A stretch of 64,000 nt of DNA from Polaromonas sp. P2-4. GTDB lineage: Bacteria; Pseudomonadota; Gammaproteobacteria; Burkholderiales; Burkholderiaceae_C. The translations under genes were made by a program, and so were the position numbers. Location: the NCBI GenBank assembly GCA_024703855.1, contig CP087965.1, positions 1,372,001-1,436,000 on the forward strand. The letters run 5' to 3'. The notes beneath the pieces were generated by a model. It saw nothing but the letters and a program-made list of their open reading frames with translations, made no database searches and had not been told where the DNA came from. Shown piece by piece: positions 14,796-25,465 of this stretch (positions within the stretch are counted from its first letter, which is position 1; each line of letters begins with the position of its first letter).

Positions 14796-15912
14796 TCATG
14801 CACAGCATGAATCAATGACTTCCCGCACCAGCGCTTCTGGCGCACTGCGTACGGCCGCCTTACCAGGTCTATCAATCACTACGAAACGAATTTCACCGGC
14901 CTCGGATTTTTTATCGATGCGCATCAAATCCAGATAACGGCCCGCATTGTCGGTGGCCGACAGCATAGGCCCTTTGACGGGCAGCCCGGCTCTTTGGACC
15001 AGCCGGGTCAGGCGCTCGACAAAGGGCGTGTCGACCAAACCCAGCTTTTGCGACAGATGCGCCGCCATCACCATGCCGCAGCCCACACCTTCCCCATGCA
15101 GCCATTCACCATAGCCCAGCCCGGATTCGATGGCGTGGCCGAAGGTATGGCCGAAATTCAAAATGGCCCTGCAAGCCCGACTCGCGTTCGTCCTGCCCCA
15201 CCACCCAGGCCTTGATCTCACAACTGCGCTGAATGGCATGCGCCAGTGCGATGGGTTCTTTAGCCAGCAGCGCATCCAGGTTGGCTTCGATCCAATCGAG
15301 AAACGCCATGTCGGCAATCGGTCCGTATTTGATGATCTCGGCCAAACCGGCGCTCAGTTCACGCGGCGGCAGGGTCTTGAGCGCGTCCAGATCGCACACC
15401 ACCAGCTGCGGCTGGTAAAACGCGCCGATCATGTTTTTACCTAGCGGGTGGTTGATGGCCGTTTTGCCGCCCACCGAGGAATCCACCTGGGCCAGCAAAG
15501 TGGTAGGCACCTGCACAAAGGGCACGCCCCGCATGTAACTGGCCGCGGCAAAGCCGGTCATATCGCCCACCACGCCACCGCCCAGCGCAAAGAGTACGGT
15601 TTTGCGGTCACAGCCGTTTTCCAGCAAGGCGTCAAAAATCAGCTGCAACGTCGGCCAGTCCTTGTGCGCCTCGCCATCGGGCAAGGTCACCTGCAACACC
15701 TTGTCATAACGTGCTTGCAGGGCCCGCGTAAGTTGCGCCGCATACAAGGGCGCAACCGTCGTGTTGGTCACAACGAGCGCCACCTGCGCCTTGGGCAGGT
15801 GCTCGTAGGTGAAAGCGTTGCCCAGCAGGTTCGCGCCAATGGCAATCGGGTAGCTGCGCTCGGCCAGATGGATGTGAACCTGAGTCGCCGCAGAAGAAGA
15901 ATTTGCTTGCAT
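14796..15912 (-). CDS. aroB: 3-dehydroquinate synthase AroB (one apparent frameshift)
   Basis: Second enzyme of the shikimate pathway: DAHP to 3-dehydroquinate, NAD- and Zn-dependent, cytoplasmic. Seen: NAD-binding [14 protein letters not shown], the [17 protein letters not shown] block, and the metal-ligand region [12 protein letters not shown] with a second His in the HGEGVGCGM loop. The frame breaks near 15170, where one surplus base in CAGGGCC interrupts [13 protein letters not shown] chose the ATG at 15912 ([11 protein letters not shown]) over an upstream ATG 20 codons earlier. aroK lies 76 nt upstream on the same strand, the usual aroKB pair. Length of 371 aa is normal. Confidence 0.92.
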
Positions 15913-15988
15913 ACCGGCAAGTGTAGAGGCACTAGCCAGCCTGACGAACGCAGCCGGTCTTTGCGCCGGCAAAAGAGCTGGAACCCAG

Positions 15989-16530
15989 CTACGGCGCAGA
16001 AACGACGCCCGCCAACTCCAGTTGCATGACGATCATATTGACCAGGGTCGCGACGGAGGGACGACCGGTTTCAATCACAAAGTGGGCGGTTTCCCGGTAC
16101 AAAGGGTCGCTGGGCAATGTAAAGATCACGCAGCCGGGCCAGCGGATCAGCCACCTGGAGCAAAGGCCGGTTCTGGTCATGCCGCAACCGGCGAAACACC
16201 TCTTCAGGGGCGGAGTGCAAATACACCACTTGCGCCCGCTCCCCGCAGATGCTCACGATTGACGGGCCGCAGCACAGCGCCACCACCGCTGGAGAGCACA
16301 CAAGACTCGCCCAAGGTCAACTCGTCAATGACCAGCTGCTCAAGATCGTGGAATGCGGCCTCCCCTTCGCGCTCGAAAAACTCGCGAATGGAGCAAGCGA
16401 TGCGTTGCTCTATCACCTGGTCCGAGTCGATAAATGGCAACCCCAGCCTTCGGGCAAGCTGCCTGCCCACAGTGGATTTCCCGGAGCCTGGCAGCCCCAC
16501 ACAGGCTATTTTCAACAGGTTTGCATTCAC
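15989..16530 (-). CDS. aroK: Shikimate kinase AroK (two apparent frameshifts)
   Basis: Phosphorylates shikimate in the aromatic amino acid pathway. Walker [10 protein letters not shown] is at residues 13-21, the shikimate-binding Asp is in [12 protein letters not shown], and the [10 protein letters not shown] loop is present. The lid/C-terminal part [16 protein letters not shown] continues after a frame break near 16245, and a second break lies near 16125. The start is a GTG (GTGAATGCAAAC) with no clear ribosome site; a large palindrome begins 10 nt upstream. About 180 aa, normal for the family. Confidence 0.88.
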
Positions 16531-16539
16531 TTGAATCTA

Positions 16540-16700
16540 GTACTTCGACACAAAGGTATCGGAACACAATGAAAGCGACGGATTCGGGCCCAAGCCTAGG
16601 CGCAAACCGCAGACATAGCCATAGCTATGGCGAGGATTTGCAACGACGGCATGGGTTCGAAGGCGCGCTTTCATGTTTCGATATCTCTGGGTTGAAGTAC
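16540..16700. repeat. Large imperfect palindrome in the 334-nt pilQ-aroK gap
   Basis: The gap between pilQ and aroK contains no gene. It is dominated by two inverted ~75-80-nt arms, starting GTACTTCGACACAAAGGTATC (16540) on one side and ending with its near-complement GAAGTAC at 16694-16700 on the other. They meet at a perfect CCATAGCTATGG centre (16619-16630). Transcribed RNA would fold into one long, imperfect hairpin. It ends 10 nt before the aroK start. It looks like two facing copies of a short interspersed repeat. Confidence 0.75.
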
Positions 16701-16864
16701 CAGGGGGTGGCCGGCTTCGGGGAAGCAAGCGGGGCCTGTTTGCCCTGGTTGCTTGACACGGCAAGTTAACCGGTCGGAACAGAGTCTATCAAAACAAGAC
16801 CTGATTCTCTGTCCAATGCGCTGGCCAGGCCCCCCGGCCAGCGCTGCTGCTGATGGTCTTGTGC

Positions 16865-19018
16865 TTAGCGCAACGCCGCCCCGTTTGTCAGCACTTTTGG
16901 CGTAATGAACACCAGCAATTCAGACTTGGTGGCCGTCCGGGTTCTGGTTTTGAACAAGTTACCGACTCCGGGCAGATCGCCCAGCAATGGCACTTTGGTC
17001 TCGTCTTCCCTGTCGTTCTGCTCAAAGATGCCGCCTATCACTACCGTGCCGCCGTTCTCAACCAGCACCTGCGTCTGTATGTGTTTGGTATCGATGGCAA
17101 AACCGTTGGCCGTAGAGCGGCCCACGCTGTCTTTGTTGACATCGACATTCAGAATAATATTGCCCTCTGGCGTGATCTGAGGGGTCACTTCCAGCTTCAG
17201 ATTGGCCTTGCGGAACGCAATTGACGTGGCACCGCTGGACGTCGCTTGCTGGTAGGGCAGCTCAGTACCCTGCTCAATCAGCGCTTTGACCTGATCGGCC
17301 GTCACGATGCGGGGGCTAGACACAATTTTTCCTTTGCCATCTGCCTCTGCGGCAGAAATCTCAAGGTTCAACAACCTAGTGACTGAAGAGTTAAACAGGG
17401 AAATGGCAAAGGTGGATGCCGGAAAGCCATTTTGGCCGACACCTGGGAGCTGTACAAAATCGCCAGCATTGGTTCCAAAATTACCCCCAGGGATTGGGGC
17501 TGCTCCACCAGTGATGTTGGGCGCAATATATGTGTTGCCAAACATGGAATTGCGGTTTCCATTCAATGAAAATGGCCGACCACCCAGCCGGACGCCCAGC
17601 GATTTTCCAAAGGTGTCACTGGCCTCAACAATACGTGCTTCAATCAAAACCTGTCGAACAGCCACGTCAAGCTTGGCAATCAGGCTTTGTACTTGCTCGA
17701 GTTTGGAAGGAATATCCGTCACAAACAACTGGTTGGTGCGCGATTCAGAGATCACACTGCCACGGGAGGACAATATTTTGGTAGCACCAGCACCGCCGGT
17801 TCCCAGCAGTCCTGCAGCAATATCTGCCGCTTTCGCGTAATTAAGCTTGAAGTCCTGGGTACGAACCGCTTCCAGACTCTGGATGGCATTTTTTGATTCC
17901 AGATCCTGCTTATCCTTGGCGGCCAACTCATCTTTGGGCGCAATCAGCAATACATTGCCGGATTTACGCATGCCCAGCCCTTTGGCCTGCAAAATAATGT
18001 CCAGCGCCTGATCCCAGGGAACATCTTTCAAACGCAAGGTGACAGAACCGGTGACAGTGTCGGAGGTCACCACGTTGAAATTGGTAAAATCTGCAATCAC
18101 CTGGAGAAGTGACCGGATTTCAATATTCTGGAAATTCAGCGACAACTTCTCACCGCTGTACCCGGGGCCCTGTGTCAACTTGTTCGCATCGACCCTTTGC
18201 TGTCGCACTTCCAGCACAAACTGGTTGTCGCTCTGATATGCGCTGTGTTCCCACGCGCCTTTGGGCTCGACCACCATTCGGACCTTGTCGCCCGACTGAA
18301 AGGTGGTCACGGTTTGAATGGGTGTGCCGAAGTCGGCCACATCCAGCCGACGACGCAAGCCTTCGGGCAGCGCAGTTTTCAGAAATTCAACCACCAGGGT
18401 CTGGCCTTGCTGGCGAATGTCAACGCCCACCTGGTTGTTGGCCAGCCCCACAACGATGCGTCCTGCGCTATCGGCACCCCGGCGGAAGTCGATGTCTTTA
18501 AGAGGCAAGGTTTCCCTGTTGCGACTTTCGGCAAATACCGGAGCGGCGGACACAGAAGGCGCAGCCACGGTCGCCTGTTCGAGCGTAATCAGTAAAGACT
18601 TGCCCTGTATCTCTGCTTTGTACGCAGTTGGCGCCTTAAGGTTAAGCACAACCCGGGTGCGCTCACCCGCTTGAACTACATTCGCAGATCGCAGGTTTCC
18701 AAGATTGAACTCAACCGCCGATCGCCCCATGGAGTTGCTGACGCCAGGAAAATCAAGCGCAATGCGCGCTGGCGTCTGGATCGTAAAGCCGGTAGGCACG
18801 GCCGTCAGAGGTTCGGCCAGATCGATGCGGATCACTTCTGTGCCACCTTGAACCGAACCCGAAACCGACTGAATGGCATTTTGAGCCTGCGACAGTGCGG
18901 GCAAGGATGCAGCAAACAACGCCACGCTGAGTGAAGTACTTCCCAGTACACGTCCAAGCAAACGTTGCAGGCCGCCTCGCACCGCCTCTGCCTCTGATGC
19001 CCATGTCTGCTTGTTCAT
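16865..19018 (-). CDS. pilQ: PilQ, type IV pilus outer-membrane secretin
   Basis: A 717-residue secretin, intact. A long N-terminal export signal ends near LPALSQAQ. An AMIN domain follows (VQGGTEVIRIDLAEPLTAV region), then a second AMIN-like segment, an STN/N0-type domain (LSLNFQNIEIRSLLQVIADF), N1 domain, and the secretin core with LNLEISAAEADGKGKIVSSP and ITPEGNIILNVDVNKDSVG. The pilus passes through this 12-15-mer ring. I chose the ATG at 19018, which overlaps the pilP stop (ATGA); an in-frame start 15 codons upstream is unlikely. Last gene of pilMNOPQ. Confidence 0.95.
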   Translation of the reverse strand: MNKQTWASEAEAVRGGLQRLLGRVLGSTSLSVALFAASLPALSQAQNAIQSVSGSVQGGTEVIRIDLAEPLTAVPTGFTIQTPARIALDFPGVSNSMGRSAVEFNLGNLRSANVVQAGERTRVVLNLKAPTAYKAEIQGKSLLITLEQATVAAPSVSAAPVFAESRNRETLPLKDIDFRRGADSAGRIVVGLANNQVGVDIRQQGQTLVVEFLKTALPEGLRRRLDVADFGTPIQTVTTFQSGDKVRMVVEPKGAWEHSAYQSDNQFVLEVRQQRVDANKLTQGPGYSGEKLSLNFQNIEIRSLLQVIADFTNFNVVTSDTVTGSVTLRLKDVPWDQALDIILQAKGLGMRKSGNVLLIAPKDELAAKDKQDLESKNAIQSLEAVRTQDFKLNYAKAADIAAGLLGTGGAGATKILSSRGSVISESRTNQLFVTDIPSKLEQVQSLIAKLDVAVRQVLIEARIVEASDTFGKSLGVRLGGRPFSLNGNRNSMFGNTYIAPNITGGAAPIPGGNFGTNAGDFVQLPGVGQNGFPASTFAISLFNSSVTRLLNLEISAAEADGKGKIVSSPRIVTADQVKALIEQGTELPYQQATSSGATSIAFRKANLKLEVTPQITPEGNIILNVDVNKDSVGRSTANGFAIDTKHIQTQVLVENGGTVVIGGIFEQNDREDETKVPLLGDLPGVGNLFKTRTRTATKSELLVFITPKVLTNGAALR

Positions 19019-19565
19019 TTTGATCCCTCTAAAAGCTGTAAAGTCGCTGGCCGCTCTATCCATTCGCCCGCAGCGTCTTGCACGATTTCCTGCAAGGTAA
19101 GAGCCGTCTCGGTTACCTTGGTGATACGGCCATAGTTCTGACCCAGATAATTACCGGCCCTAACCTGATAGATCAGGTTGTCAACCCGAACCAGTGCCAC
19201 CGGCTGGCCGACTTTAATCAGACTGCCCACCATGACAACGGCGTCCAGAGGCGACGCTTCCAAAGGTTCTTTGCGACGGTTCAGCTCTGGCGCTATCAAG
19301 GCCGCATTGGCAGTTACCTGCTTGGCGTGCGCTTCAAAGCCTGCGTCAGTTTTTGATTGCTGAAAGGCTCAATCGAAGCTTCCTGGTTGTAGGCTTGCGG
19401 CGAGAATTTGGTGGGCTCCGGCAAAGGCTCTACCCGGGGCTTGATCGCATTGCGCTGTTCGGTCATCCATTGCTGCAACTCTTGCTGTTCGGATGAGCTA
19501 CAGCCTGCCAGACCGAACATGACGAGCATCAGGCTAGCGGCCAGCGCATAGTTAGTAGCCCTCAT
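19015..19565 (-). CDS. pilP: PilP, type IV pilus inner-membrane lipoprotein (one apparent frameshift)
   Basis: Lipoprotein linking the PilMNO inner-membrane platform to the PilQ secretin. Lipobox LAGC after a short hydrophobic signal (Cys22), a Pro-rich linker (RVEPLPEPTKFSP) and then the C-terminal beta-domain (VGSLIKVGQPVALVRV, YLGQNYGRITKV). The frame breaks near 19310 between KLTQALK and the second half. The stop overlaps the pilQ start, and its start overlaps the pilO stop by 4 nt. About 180 aa, normal. Confidence 0.9.
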
Positions 19566-20231
19566 TTTTTTGCTCCGGGAGCACTCTTGCGCTGCAAGGC
19601 CACCTCTTGACTGTCCAGGTAGCGGAAGGTTTTGGCGGTGGTGTCCATGATCAAGGTGCCATCTTTTCCGGGCACGATGGTCAGGTTGTTCAAGGTCACA
19701 ATGCGCGAAAGATTGGCAATGTCGGCAGCAAAAGACCCGATGTCGTGGTAACGGCCCGTGACGCGCACTGCAATCGGCAACTCTGCGTAGTACTCTTTCA
19801 CGCTGACTTGACCAGGCCGGAACAACTCAAACTGCAGGCTGCAGGCCCAGGCCGGCCTGGTTGATGTCGGACAGCAAGGCATCCATTTCAGCCTTGCTGG
19901 GCAACTGCTTCTCCAGTTGCGTCACATACTGCTGGACTTGCTCACGCTGCTTCTTCAAGACGTCCAGATTGACCGCTTGCGTCAGCTTTTTCTTGTAGTC
20001 CTCTTTCAGCTGCACTTCTGTCGCCTGCTCTGCGGTCAACTCCTCGTCAGAGGAGCTCAACCATAAAAACCAGAGTGCCACAACGACAACAACCGTGACT
20101 GCGACACACAACAAATAGCGCGGTAAAGCGGGCCAGGAAGGTGGGTCATTGGCATCTAGGCCTGTAAATTGCGCCTTCAAACTGGCTTGAATTGCGGTGG
20201 AGTCGATAGAGAAATTGGGATTTTTTGCCAT
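19562..20231 (-). CDS. pilO: PilO, type IV pilus platform protein (one apparent frameshift)
   Basis: Bitopic inner-membrane protein that pairs with PilN. One membrane segment (YLLCVAVTVVVVVALWFLWL, residues 39-58), then a coiled-coil region with LKEDYKKKLTQAVNLDVLKK and a periplasmic ferredoxin-like domain (AVRVTGRYHDIGSFAADIAN). The frame breaks near 19845 just after QAGLGLQ. Starts 23 nt after the pilN stop; ends overlapping pilP. About 220 aa. Confidence 0.9.
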
Positions 20232-20254
20232 GGTCAGTCTCGTTCAAACCCGCT

Positions 20255-20924
20255 TCATGTCTTGGCCGACGCGGAAGCCGCTGGAGCAGGCTTGGCAACA
20301 ACTGCAGGCACAGCAGAAGCAGACGCTGAATTTGCGGCAGCAGAGCTGGCAGCTTTCGGGTCACTGGCCCGTTTGAGCCCCACCCGCATGGAGAAATTAG
20401 AGACGCGCCGTTGATCACGCTGAGTCAGCGCCACCGTGCTGGCAGTAATTTCAACCAGCTCGGGCTTGGTCAACCAGGGGCTGTTATTGGCAAGATTACG
20501 CAGCAATTCCGAAACCCGTTCATTGGACTGCGCTGACACCGGTGATCAGGACGGTCTGGTTTTCCTGCTTCATGCTATTGATATACACGCCATCAGGCAA
20601 TTGCTTGACCAACTCGCTCAGCAAGTACACCGGCAGGTTGCGATTGCCCTGCAAATCTTCCACCGCATTTTGGCGAGCCCTCAGCGCAGCGATCTCAGCC
20701 TGCAAAGTCGCAATGTCCTTGATCTGCCCTTCCAGGCGGGTAATTTCTGTTTTAAGGAAGGTGTTTTTTCCTCGCTGGCTTTCAATTTGAGCCAGATACC
20801 AGGAATACACCGCGCCACAAATCAAAACACCAACCAGCGCGGCAAAACCCAGCGCAGCGAAAAATACTTCCCGCCTGCGCTTTGCGCAGCTTGCATGGTG
20901 CGGGAGCAGATTGACGAGAATCAC
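20255..20924 (-). CDS. pilN: PilN, type IV pilus platform protein (one apparent frameshift)
   Basis: Inner-membrane partner of PilO. Its short cytoplasmic N-terminus, conserved as ILVNLLPHH, is the PilM-docking peptide. A single membrane segment follows (FFAALGFAALVGVLICGAVY), then a coiled coil (EITRLEGQIKDIATLQAEIA) and a periplasmic domain. The frame breaks near 20530. The start is the GTG at 20924, overlapping the pilM TGA (GTGA), which puts the PilM-binding motif at residues 2-6 as in the family. The Ala/Ser-rich C-terminal tail is longer than usual. Confidence 0.88.
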
Positions 20925-22000
20925 TGCAGGAACCTCCGCAAAGCCAAGCCGCAAGAAGTCAGGTAAGACGATGCCTCACGCCGCATTTTCTTTTCCCGCA
21001 CATCGCCGCCGATCTCCATCCCGTCAAAGGGATTGGCCAGAAGGCAGGCAAACGAGGTTTGCTGTGTGACGGAATCGGACAAACCGGGCAATGCGGAAGA
21101 GCCACCCGCCAGCATCACATAATCGACCTTGTTATGCGGCGTACTGGTAAAGAAGAACTGGAGCGCGCGGCCAATTTCCTGCGCCATGCTCTCGACAAAG
21201 GGTTTCAGAACGCCCGACTCATAGTCTTCCGGCAAATCGCCGCTGCGCTTTTTGCTCTCAGCCTCTTCGGAAGAAAAACCGTACTGCCGAACAATCAGCT
21301 GGGTCAGTTGCGCGCCGCCAAACGCCTGATCGCGCTCGTACAGCACATCATCGTTCCTGATCACCTGCATGCTGGTGGTTAAAGCACCCACTTCAAACAG
21401 GGCGACCATGGTGTCCACCCCTTTGTTGGGCAAGTTTTCAATCAGGCGCGCCGTCGCCAGGCGCGAAGCGTAAGACTCCACGTCCACCACAATGGGTTTG
21501 AGCCCGGCGGCTTCGGCCAGACCCTGCCGGTCTTGCACTTTTTCTTTGCGTGAAGCGGCTATCAGCACTTCAACGTCGCCGTTGGAGGTGGCACTGGGGC
21601 CCACCACACAAAAGTCCAGACTGACCTCATCAAGCGAGAAGGGAATGTATTGATTGGCCTCGGATTCGACCTGAATTTCAAGTTCGGCATCGCTCAGGCC
21701 GCCAGGCAGGATGATTTTTTTGGTAATGACCGCAGAAGCCGGCAGCGCCATGGCCACATTCTTGGTGCGGGTTCCGCTTTTCTTGACCAGGCGACGCACA
21801 GCATCGGCCACCTCTTCAAATTTTTCGACATTGCCATCCGTGATCCAGCCACGCTCCAGCGGCTCAATCGCACAGCGCTCGAGCACCAGCTTGCCGGCCT
21901 TGTCACGGCTCAACTCCACCAGCTTGACGCTGGACGAACTGATATCAAGACCCAACAAAGCGGGTTCTTGGCGGTTGAATAACGATCCCAGAGAGATCAA
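20921..22000 (-). CDS. pilM: PilM, actin-like type IV pilus assembly protein
   Basis: Cytoplasmic actin-like ATP-binding protein that docks on PilN. Seen: LGLDISSSSVKLVEL (phosphate-1 loop), the FEVGALTTSMQVI segment and the adenosine-loop-like VMLAGGSSALPGL. The frame is intact. A GGGGA ribosome site lies 5 nt before a TTG at 22000 (reading LISLGSLFNRQ), so I prefer that start; another TTG four codons upstream is possible. First gene of pilMNOPQ. It is divergent from mrcA, as in many beta- and gammaproteobacteria. Confidence 0.92.
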   Translation of the reverse strand: MISLGSLFNRQEPALLGLDISSSSVKLVELSRDKAGKLVLERCAIEPLERGWITDGNVEKFEEVADAVRRLVKKSGTRTKNVAMALPASAVITKKIILPGGLSDAELEIQVESEANQYIPFSLDEVSLDFCVVGPSATSNGDVEVLIAASRKEKVQDRQGLAEAAGLKPIVVDVESYASRLATARLIENLPNKGVDTMVALFEVGALTTSMQVIRNDDVLYERDQAFGGAQLTQLIVRQYGFSSEEAESKKRSGDLPEDYESGVLKPFVESMAQEIGRALQFFFTSTPHNKVDYVMLAGGSSALPGLSDSVTQQTSFACLLANPFDGMEIGGDVREKKMRREASSYLTSCGLALRRFLQ

Positions 22001-22268
22001 GACGGTCCCCAAATGACGGCTAATATGTAGCCCTGCATACTTAAGAAATCACTTGAATAGTAGCAGTAAGCCCTTTGTGCAGTAAGGATTTTTCCCGTTT
22101 CATGCACCCAGAGCGTTGTCAAAAGTAGACGCTTTTACCAGCCCGACCAAAATGCAAGCCCAGGCAAAGTACTGCCTGCAAACGTAAAAGTGTGGCGTTT
22201 TGGGCGTGTCCTGATACGTTTGGGTATCTGGATTTTTATAATACCCTCGCGACTTTACGATTGCCTAC
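22001..22268. other. Divergent intergenic region pilM / mrcA
   Basis: A 268-nt gap that must contain the outward promoters of pilM and mrcA. It is more A/T rich than its neighbours. Just before mrcA there is an A/T patch (TTTTTATAATACC, around 22233-22245) that could serve as a -10 region. No operator or repeat that I can name with confidence is present. Confidence 0.4.
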
Positions 22269-24680
22269 ATGCCCTCCACGCCCTCCTCTTCAGATCCAAA
22301 ACCCAGCGCCAAGAAGCAGCCCTCCCGGCCCACTTGGCAGCGCTGGCTGATCAAGCTCTCTTTATGGGGCGTCGGTCTGGCACTGGCAGGGCTTGTCGGC
22401 ATTCTGCTGTTTGTGGCCGTTGCCCTGTCGGTCGCCTATCCCAACTTGCCTGACATTTCGGATTTGTCGGACTACCGGCCCAAGCTGCCGTTGCGCGTTT
22501 ATTCTTCCGACGGCATCGTGATCGGCGAGTTTGGCGAAGAGCGCCGCAACCTCACCCCGATCAAAGACATTCCCCAAGTCATGAAGGATGCGGTGCTGGC
22601 TATTGAAGATGCACGCTTTTTCCAGCATGGCGGCGTGGACTATCTTGGCGTGATACGCGCTGGCCTGGCCAACGTGGGCCGGGCCAAAAGCCAGGGCGCC
22701 TCGACCATCACCATGCAGGTGGCCCGCAATGTTTACCTTTCCGCCGAGAAAAGCTACACCCGCAAGATTTATGAAATTTTGCTGACCTTCAAGCTGGAGC
22801 ATTTGCTCACCAAAGACCAGATCCTTGAGATCTATATGAACCAGATTTTTCTGGGCAACCGGGCCTATGGCTTTGCCGCCGCCTCAGAGGCTTACTTTGG
22901 CAAGCCACTCAAGGACGTTTCGATTGCCGAAGCGGCCATGCTGGCGGGCTTGCCGAAAGCGCCCTCGGCCTACAACCCCATCATCAACCCTAACCGTGCC
23001 CGCTCCCGCCAGCTCTACATCATTGAGCGCATGGAGGCCAACGGCTTCATCACGGCCGATCAGGCCAAAGCCGCCAAGGAAGAAGAGCTCAAGGTCAAAA
23101 CCGGGCCGGACGCAGGCCGTGTGCATGCCGAATATGTGGCTGAAACCGTGCGCCAGCTGGTGTTCAACCAGTACGGCGACGAAACCTATACCCGCGGCCT
23201 GAATGTCTACACGACCTTGCGCGCCACCGACCAGGCCGTCGCCTACAAGGCCTTGCGCAAGGGCATCATGGACTACGAGCGCCGGCAAATCTACCGCGGC
23301 CCTGAAAAGTTCATCGACCTGCCTGCCAACCCGCATGAAACAGAAGATGCGATTGACGACGCATTGGCCGACAACCCCGACAACGGCGACGTGATGTCGG
23401 CCGTGGTGCTGGAAGCCGGCCCCAAGCGAATTCTCGCGATGCGCCAGAACAGCGAAACGGTTGAAATCACCGGCGAAGGCCTCAAACCCGCGCAGTCCGG
23501 CCTGGCTGACAAGGCCGGTCCCAACATCAAGATCCGCCGGGGTGCCCTGATCCGCGTTGCCAAAACCCCCAAAAACACCTGGGAGATCACCCAACTGCCC
23601 GAAGTAGAAGGCGCTTTTGTCGCGCTGGACCCGCGTGATGGCTCCATACGTGCGTTGGTGGGCGGGTTTGATTTCGCCAAAAACAAGTTCAACCACGTCA
23701 CCCAAGCCTGGCGTCAGCCGGGTTCCAGTTTCAAGCCCTTTATCTATTCAGCCGCACTGGAGAAGGGCTTTACCCCGGCCACCGTGGTCAATGACGCGCC
23801 GCTGTTTTTTGACGCTGGCGTCACCGGCGGCCAGCCGTGGGAGCCCAAAAACTATGACGGCAACTTCGAAGGCCCCATGAGTTTGCGGACCGGCCTGAAG
23901 AAATCCAAAAACATGGTGTCCATCCGTATTCTTCAGGCAACAGGGGCTCAGTACACGCAGGACTGGATCACCCATTTCGGGTTTGAAGCGGAAAAGCACC
24001 CGGCCTACCTGACCATGGCACTGGGCGCGGGCTCTGTCACACCCATGCAAATGGCAGCGGCCTACTCGGTCTTTGCCAACGGCGGCTACCGCGTCAACCC
24101 CTACCTGGTGACAAAAATCACCGACCAGCGCGGCAAGGTCTTGCTTGAAACCAAGCCACCGGTACTGAGCGAGTCAGAAAGAGGCATTGATGCCCGCAAT
24201 GCCTTCATCATGGACAGCCTGCTGCAGGAAGTGCGCGTTCAGGGACTGCCGCCAGGGCGCAGGCCACGCTCAAGCGCCCTGATCTTTTCGGCAAAACCGG
24301 TACCACCAATGATTCGATAGACACCTGGTTTGTGGGTTTTCAGCCCACGCTCGCGGCTGCGGTCTGGATGGGCTACGACACCCCCCAAAAAACTCGGCGA
24401 CCGGGAGACCGGCGGCGGCCTGAGCCTGCCTATTTGGATCAACTTTATGGAATACGCCCTCAAAGGTGTGCCGGTCACCGAATACCAGCCGCCTGAAGGC
24501 GTTGTCAATATCGGTGGCGAGTGGTACTACAGCGAGTACGCCAAGGGTGCCGGCGTCAGCAGCGTGGGCACGCAGGATCCTATGGCTGCAAACGCCGGCC
24601 CGGCCACGCCGGGCGAGGCCATACAAGTGCTGCCGCCTTCCGACGAGAAGAAACGGATACTGGATCTGTTTAAAAACTGA
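22269..24680 (+). CDS. mrcA: Penicillin-binding protein 1A (bifunctional transglycosylase/transpeptidase; one apparent frameshift)
   Basis: Class A PBP that polymerises and cross-links peptidoglycan; inner-membrane anchored. Cytoplasmic tail, then membrane segment GLALAGLVGILLFVAVALSV. The GT51 domain has the catalytic EDARFFQHGGVD and GASTITMQVARN. The transpeptidase has SxxK in GSSFKPF, SKN in KKSKNM and KTG in FGKTGTTND. The frame breaks near 24235, just before the KTG motif. About 800 aa in total, and it ends at 24680. Divergent from pilM. Confidence 0.93.
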
Positions 24681-24716
24681 TCAGAAGCCGCAGCGTGGCA
24701 CGGGGTCTACAACATT

Positions 24717-25052
24717 TCAGTCTGGCGCCTTGAACACCAGTGCCTGCCCCGCCTGCTCGCTGGCGTAACGCGACAAATTGGCAAAGAACTCACTGGAGTC
24801 CTTGGTATCCGTCCACTGATTGCTATTGAATTTATAGTGAAATCCGCCCGCCTTGGCGGCCATCCAGATTTCCTGCAATGGTTTTTGCAGATTGATGACG
24901 ATCTGGCTGCGGTTGGAAAACGTCAGCGTGATCATGCCGCCGGTGCGCTGGTTATCAATGTCAGCGTCGGTCTCATCATTGATCCGGTCGCAGCCCATCT
25001 CGATCGCCCTGAGCGCGCTCTCGGCCAGGTCCTGGTATTCAAGGTCCGTCAT
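24717..25052 (-). CDS. cyaY: CyaY, frataxin-like iron-sulfur assembly regulator
   Basis: A 111-residue frataxin homologue. The acidic helix 1 ([18 protein letters not shown], then [12 protein letters not shown]) supplies the iron-binding acidic ridge, and [20 protein letters not shown] with GFHYKF matches the beta-sheet core. I chose the ATG at 25052, which gives the usual length; a further ATG ten codons upstream exists. It is convergent with mrcA and divergent from the lipoprotein-lysA pair, a typical arrangement. Frame intact. Confidence 0.93.
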   Translation of the reverse strand: MTDLEYQDLAESALRAIEMGCDRINDETDADIDNQRTGGMITLTFSNRSQIVINLQKPLQEIWMAAKAGGFHYKFNSNQWTDTKDSSEFFANLSRYASEQAGQALVFKAPD

Positions 25053-25064
25053 TACAATCCCATC

Positions 25065-25292
25065 ATGGTTTCTTTGCATCAAATTCTAGGTCGCGTTCGC
25101 GTTTTGGTTTTCCGGCATGGCCTTGTTGCTGTCGTGGTTGGTGCCGCTGCGCTGGCTGGTTGCGGTCAAAAAGGGCCGCTCTTTCTCCCGGTTGTGCCCA
25201 AGGTGCCGCCTGCGCCAGTAGCCGCTACCCTCAACTCTGACGCGCCACCTGCCGTGGTCGCACCGGCGCCTCCCGCTTCGGCGGCCCGCTGA
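25065..25292 (+). CDS. lptM: Small LptM-like lipoprotein
   Basis: A 75-residue lipoprotein: hydrophobic signal [14 protein letters not shown] with the lipobox LAGC and immediately after it the hallmark GQKGPLFLP, then a Pro/Ala-rich tail. In enterobacteria the corresponding protein (YifL, renamed LptM) assists LptD maturation in the outer membrane. The position between cyaY and lysA is the conserved one. Start ATG at 25065; the start regions of this gene and cyaY are divergent and separated by 12 nt. Confidence 0.85.
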   Translation: MVSLHQILGRVRVLVFRHGLVAVVVGAAALAGCGQKGPLFLPVVPKVPPAPVAATLNSDAPPAVVAPAPPASAAR

Positions 25293-25465
25293 AACCAGCG
25301 CTCCGGCCCACCGGCGCGCCCTGCCAGGATGTAGGCGGCCGCTTGCTTGAAACTTGAAAACAAAGGCTGGAACAGCTTTCCACCGTCAATTGGCCATGGC
25401 TTGCAGGCCGAGCGCTCCCTAAGATCAATAGAAATAAACAGCACGTTTTTACCACCCGCCCGCCC

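Noticed and set aside
16537..16769. Two facing small ORFs sharing a Thr-Gln-Arg-Tyr-Arg-Asn motif between pilQ and aroK
   Set aside because: They are the two strands of the inverted repeat arms, not genes.
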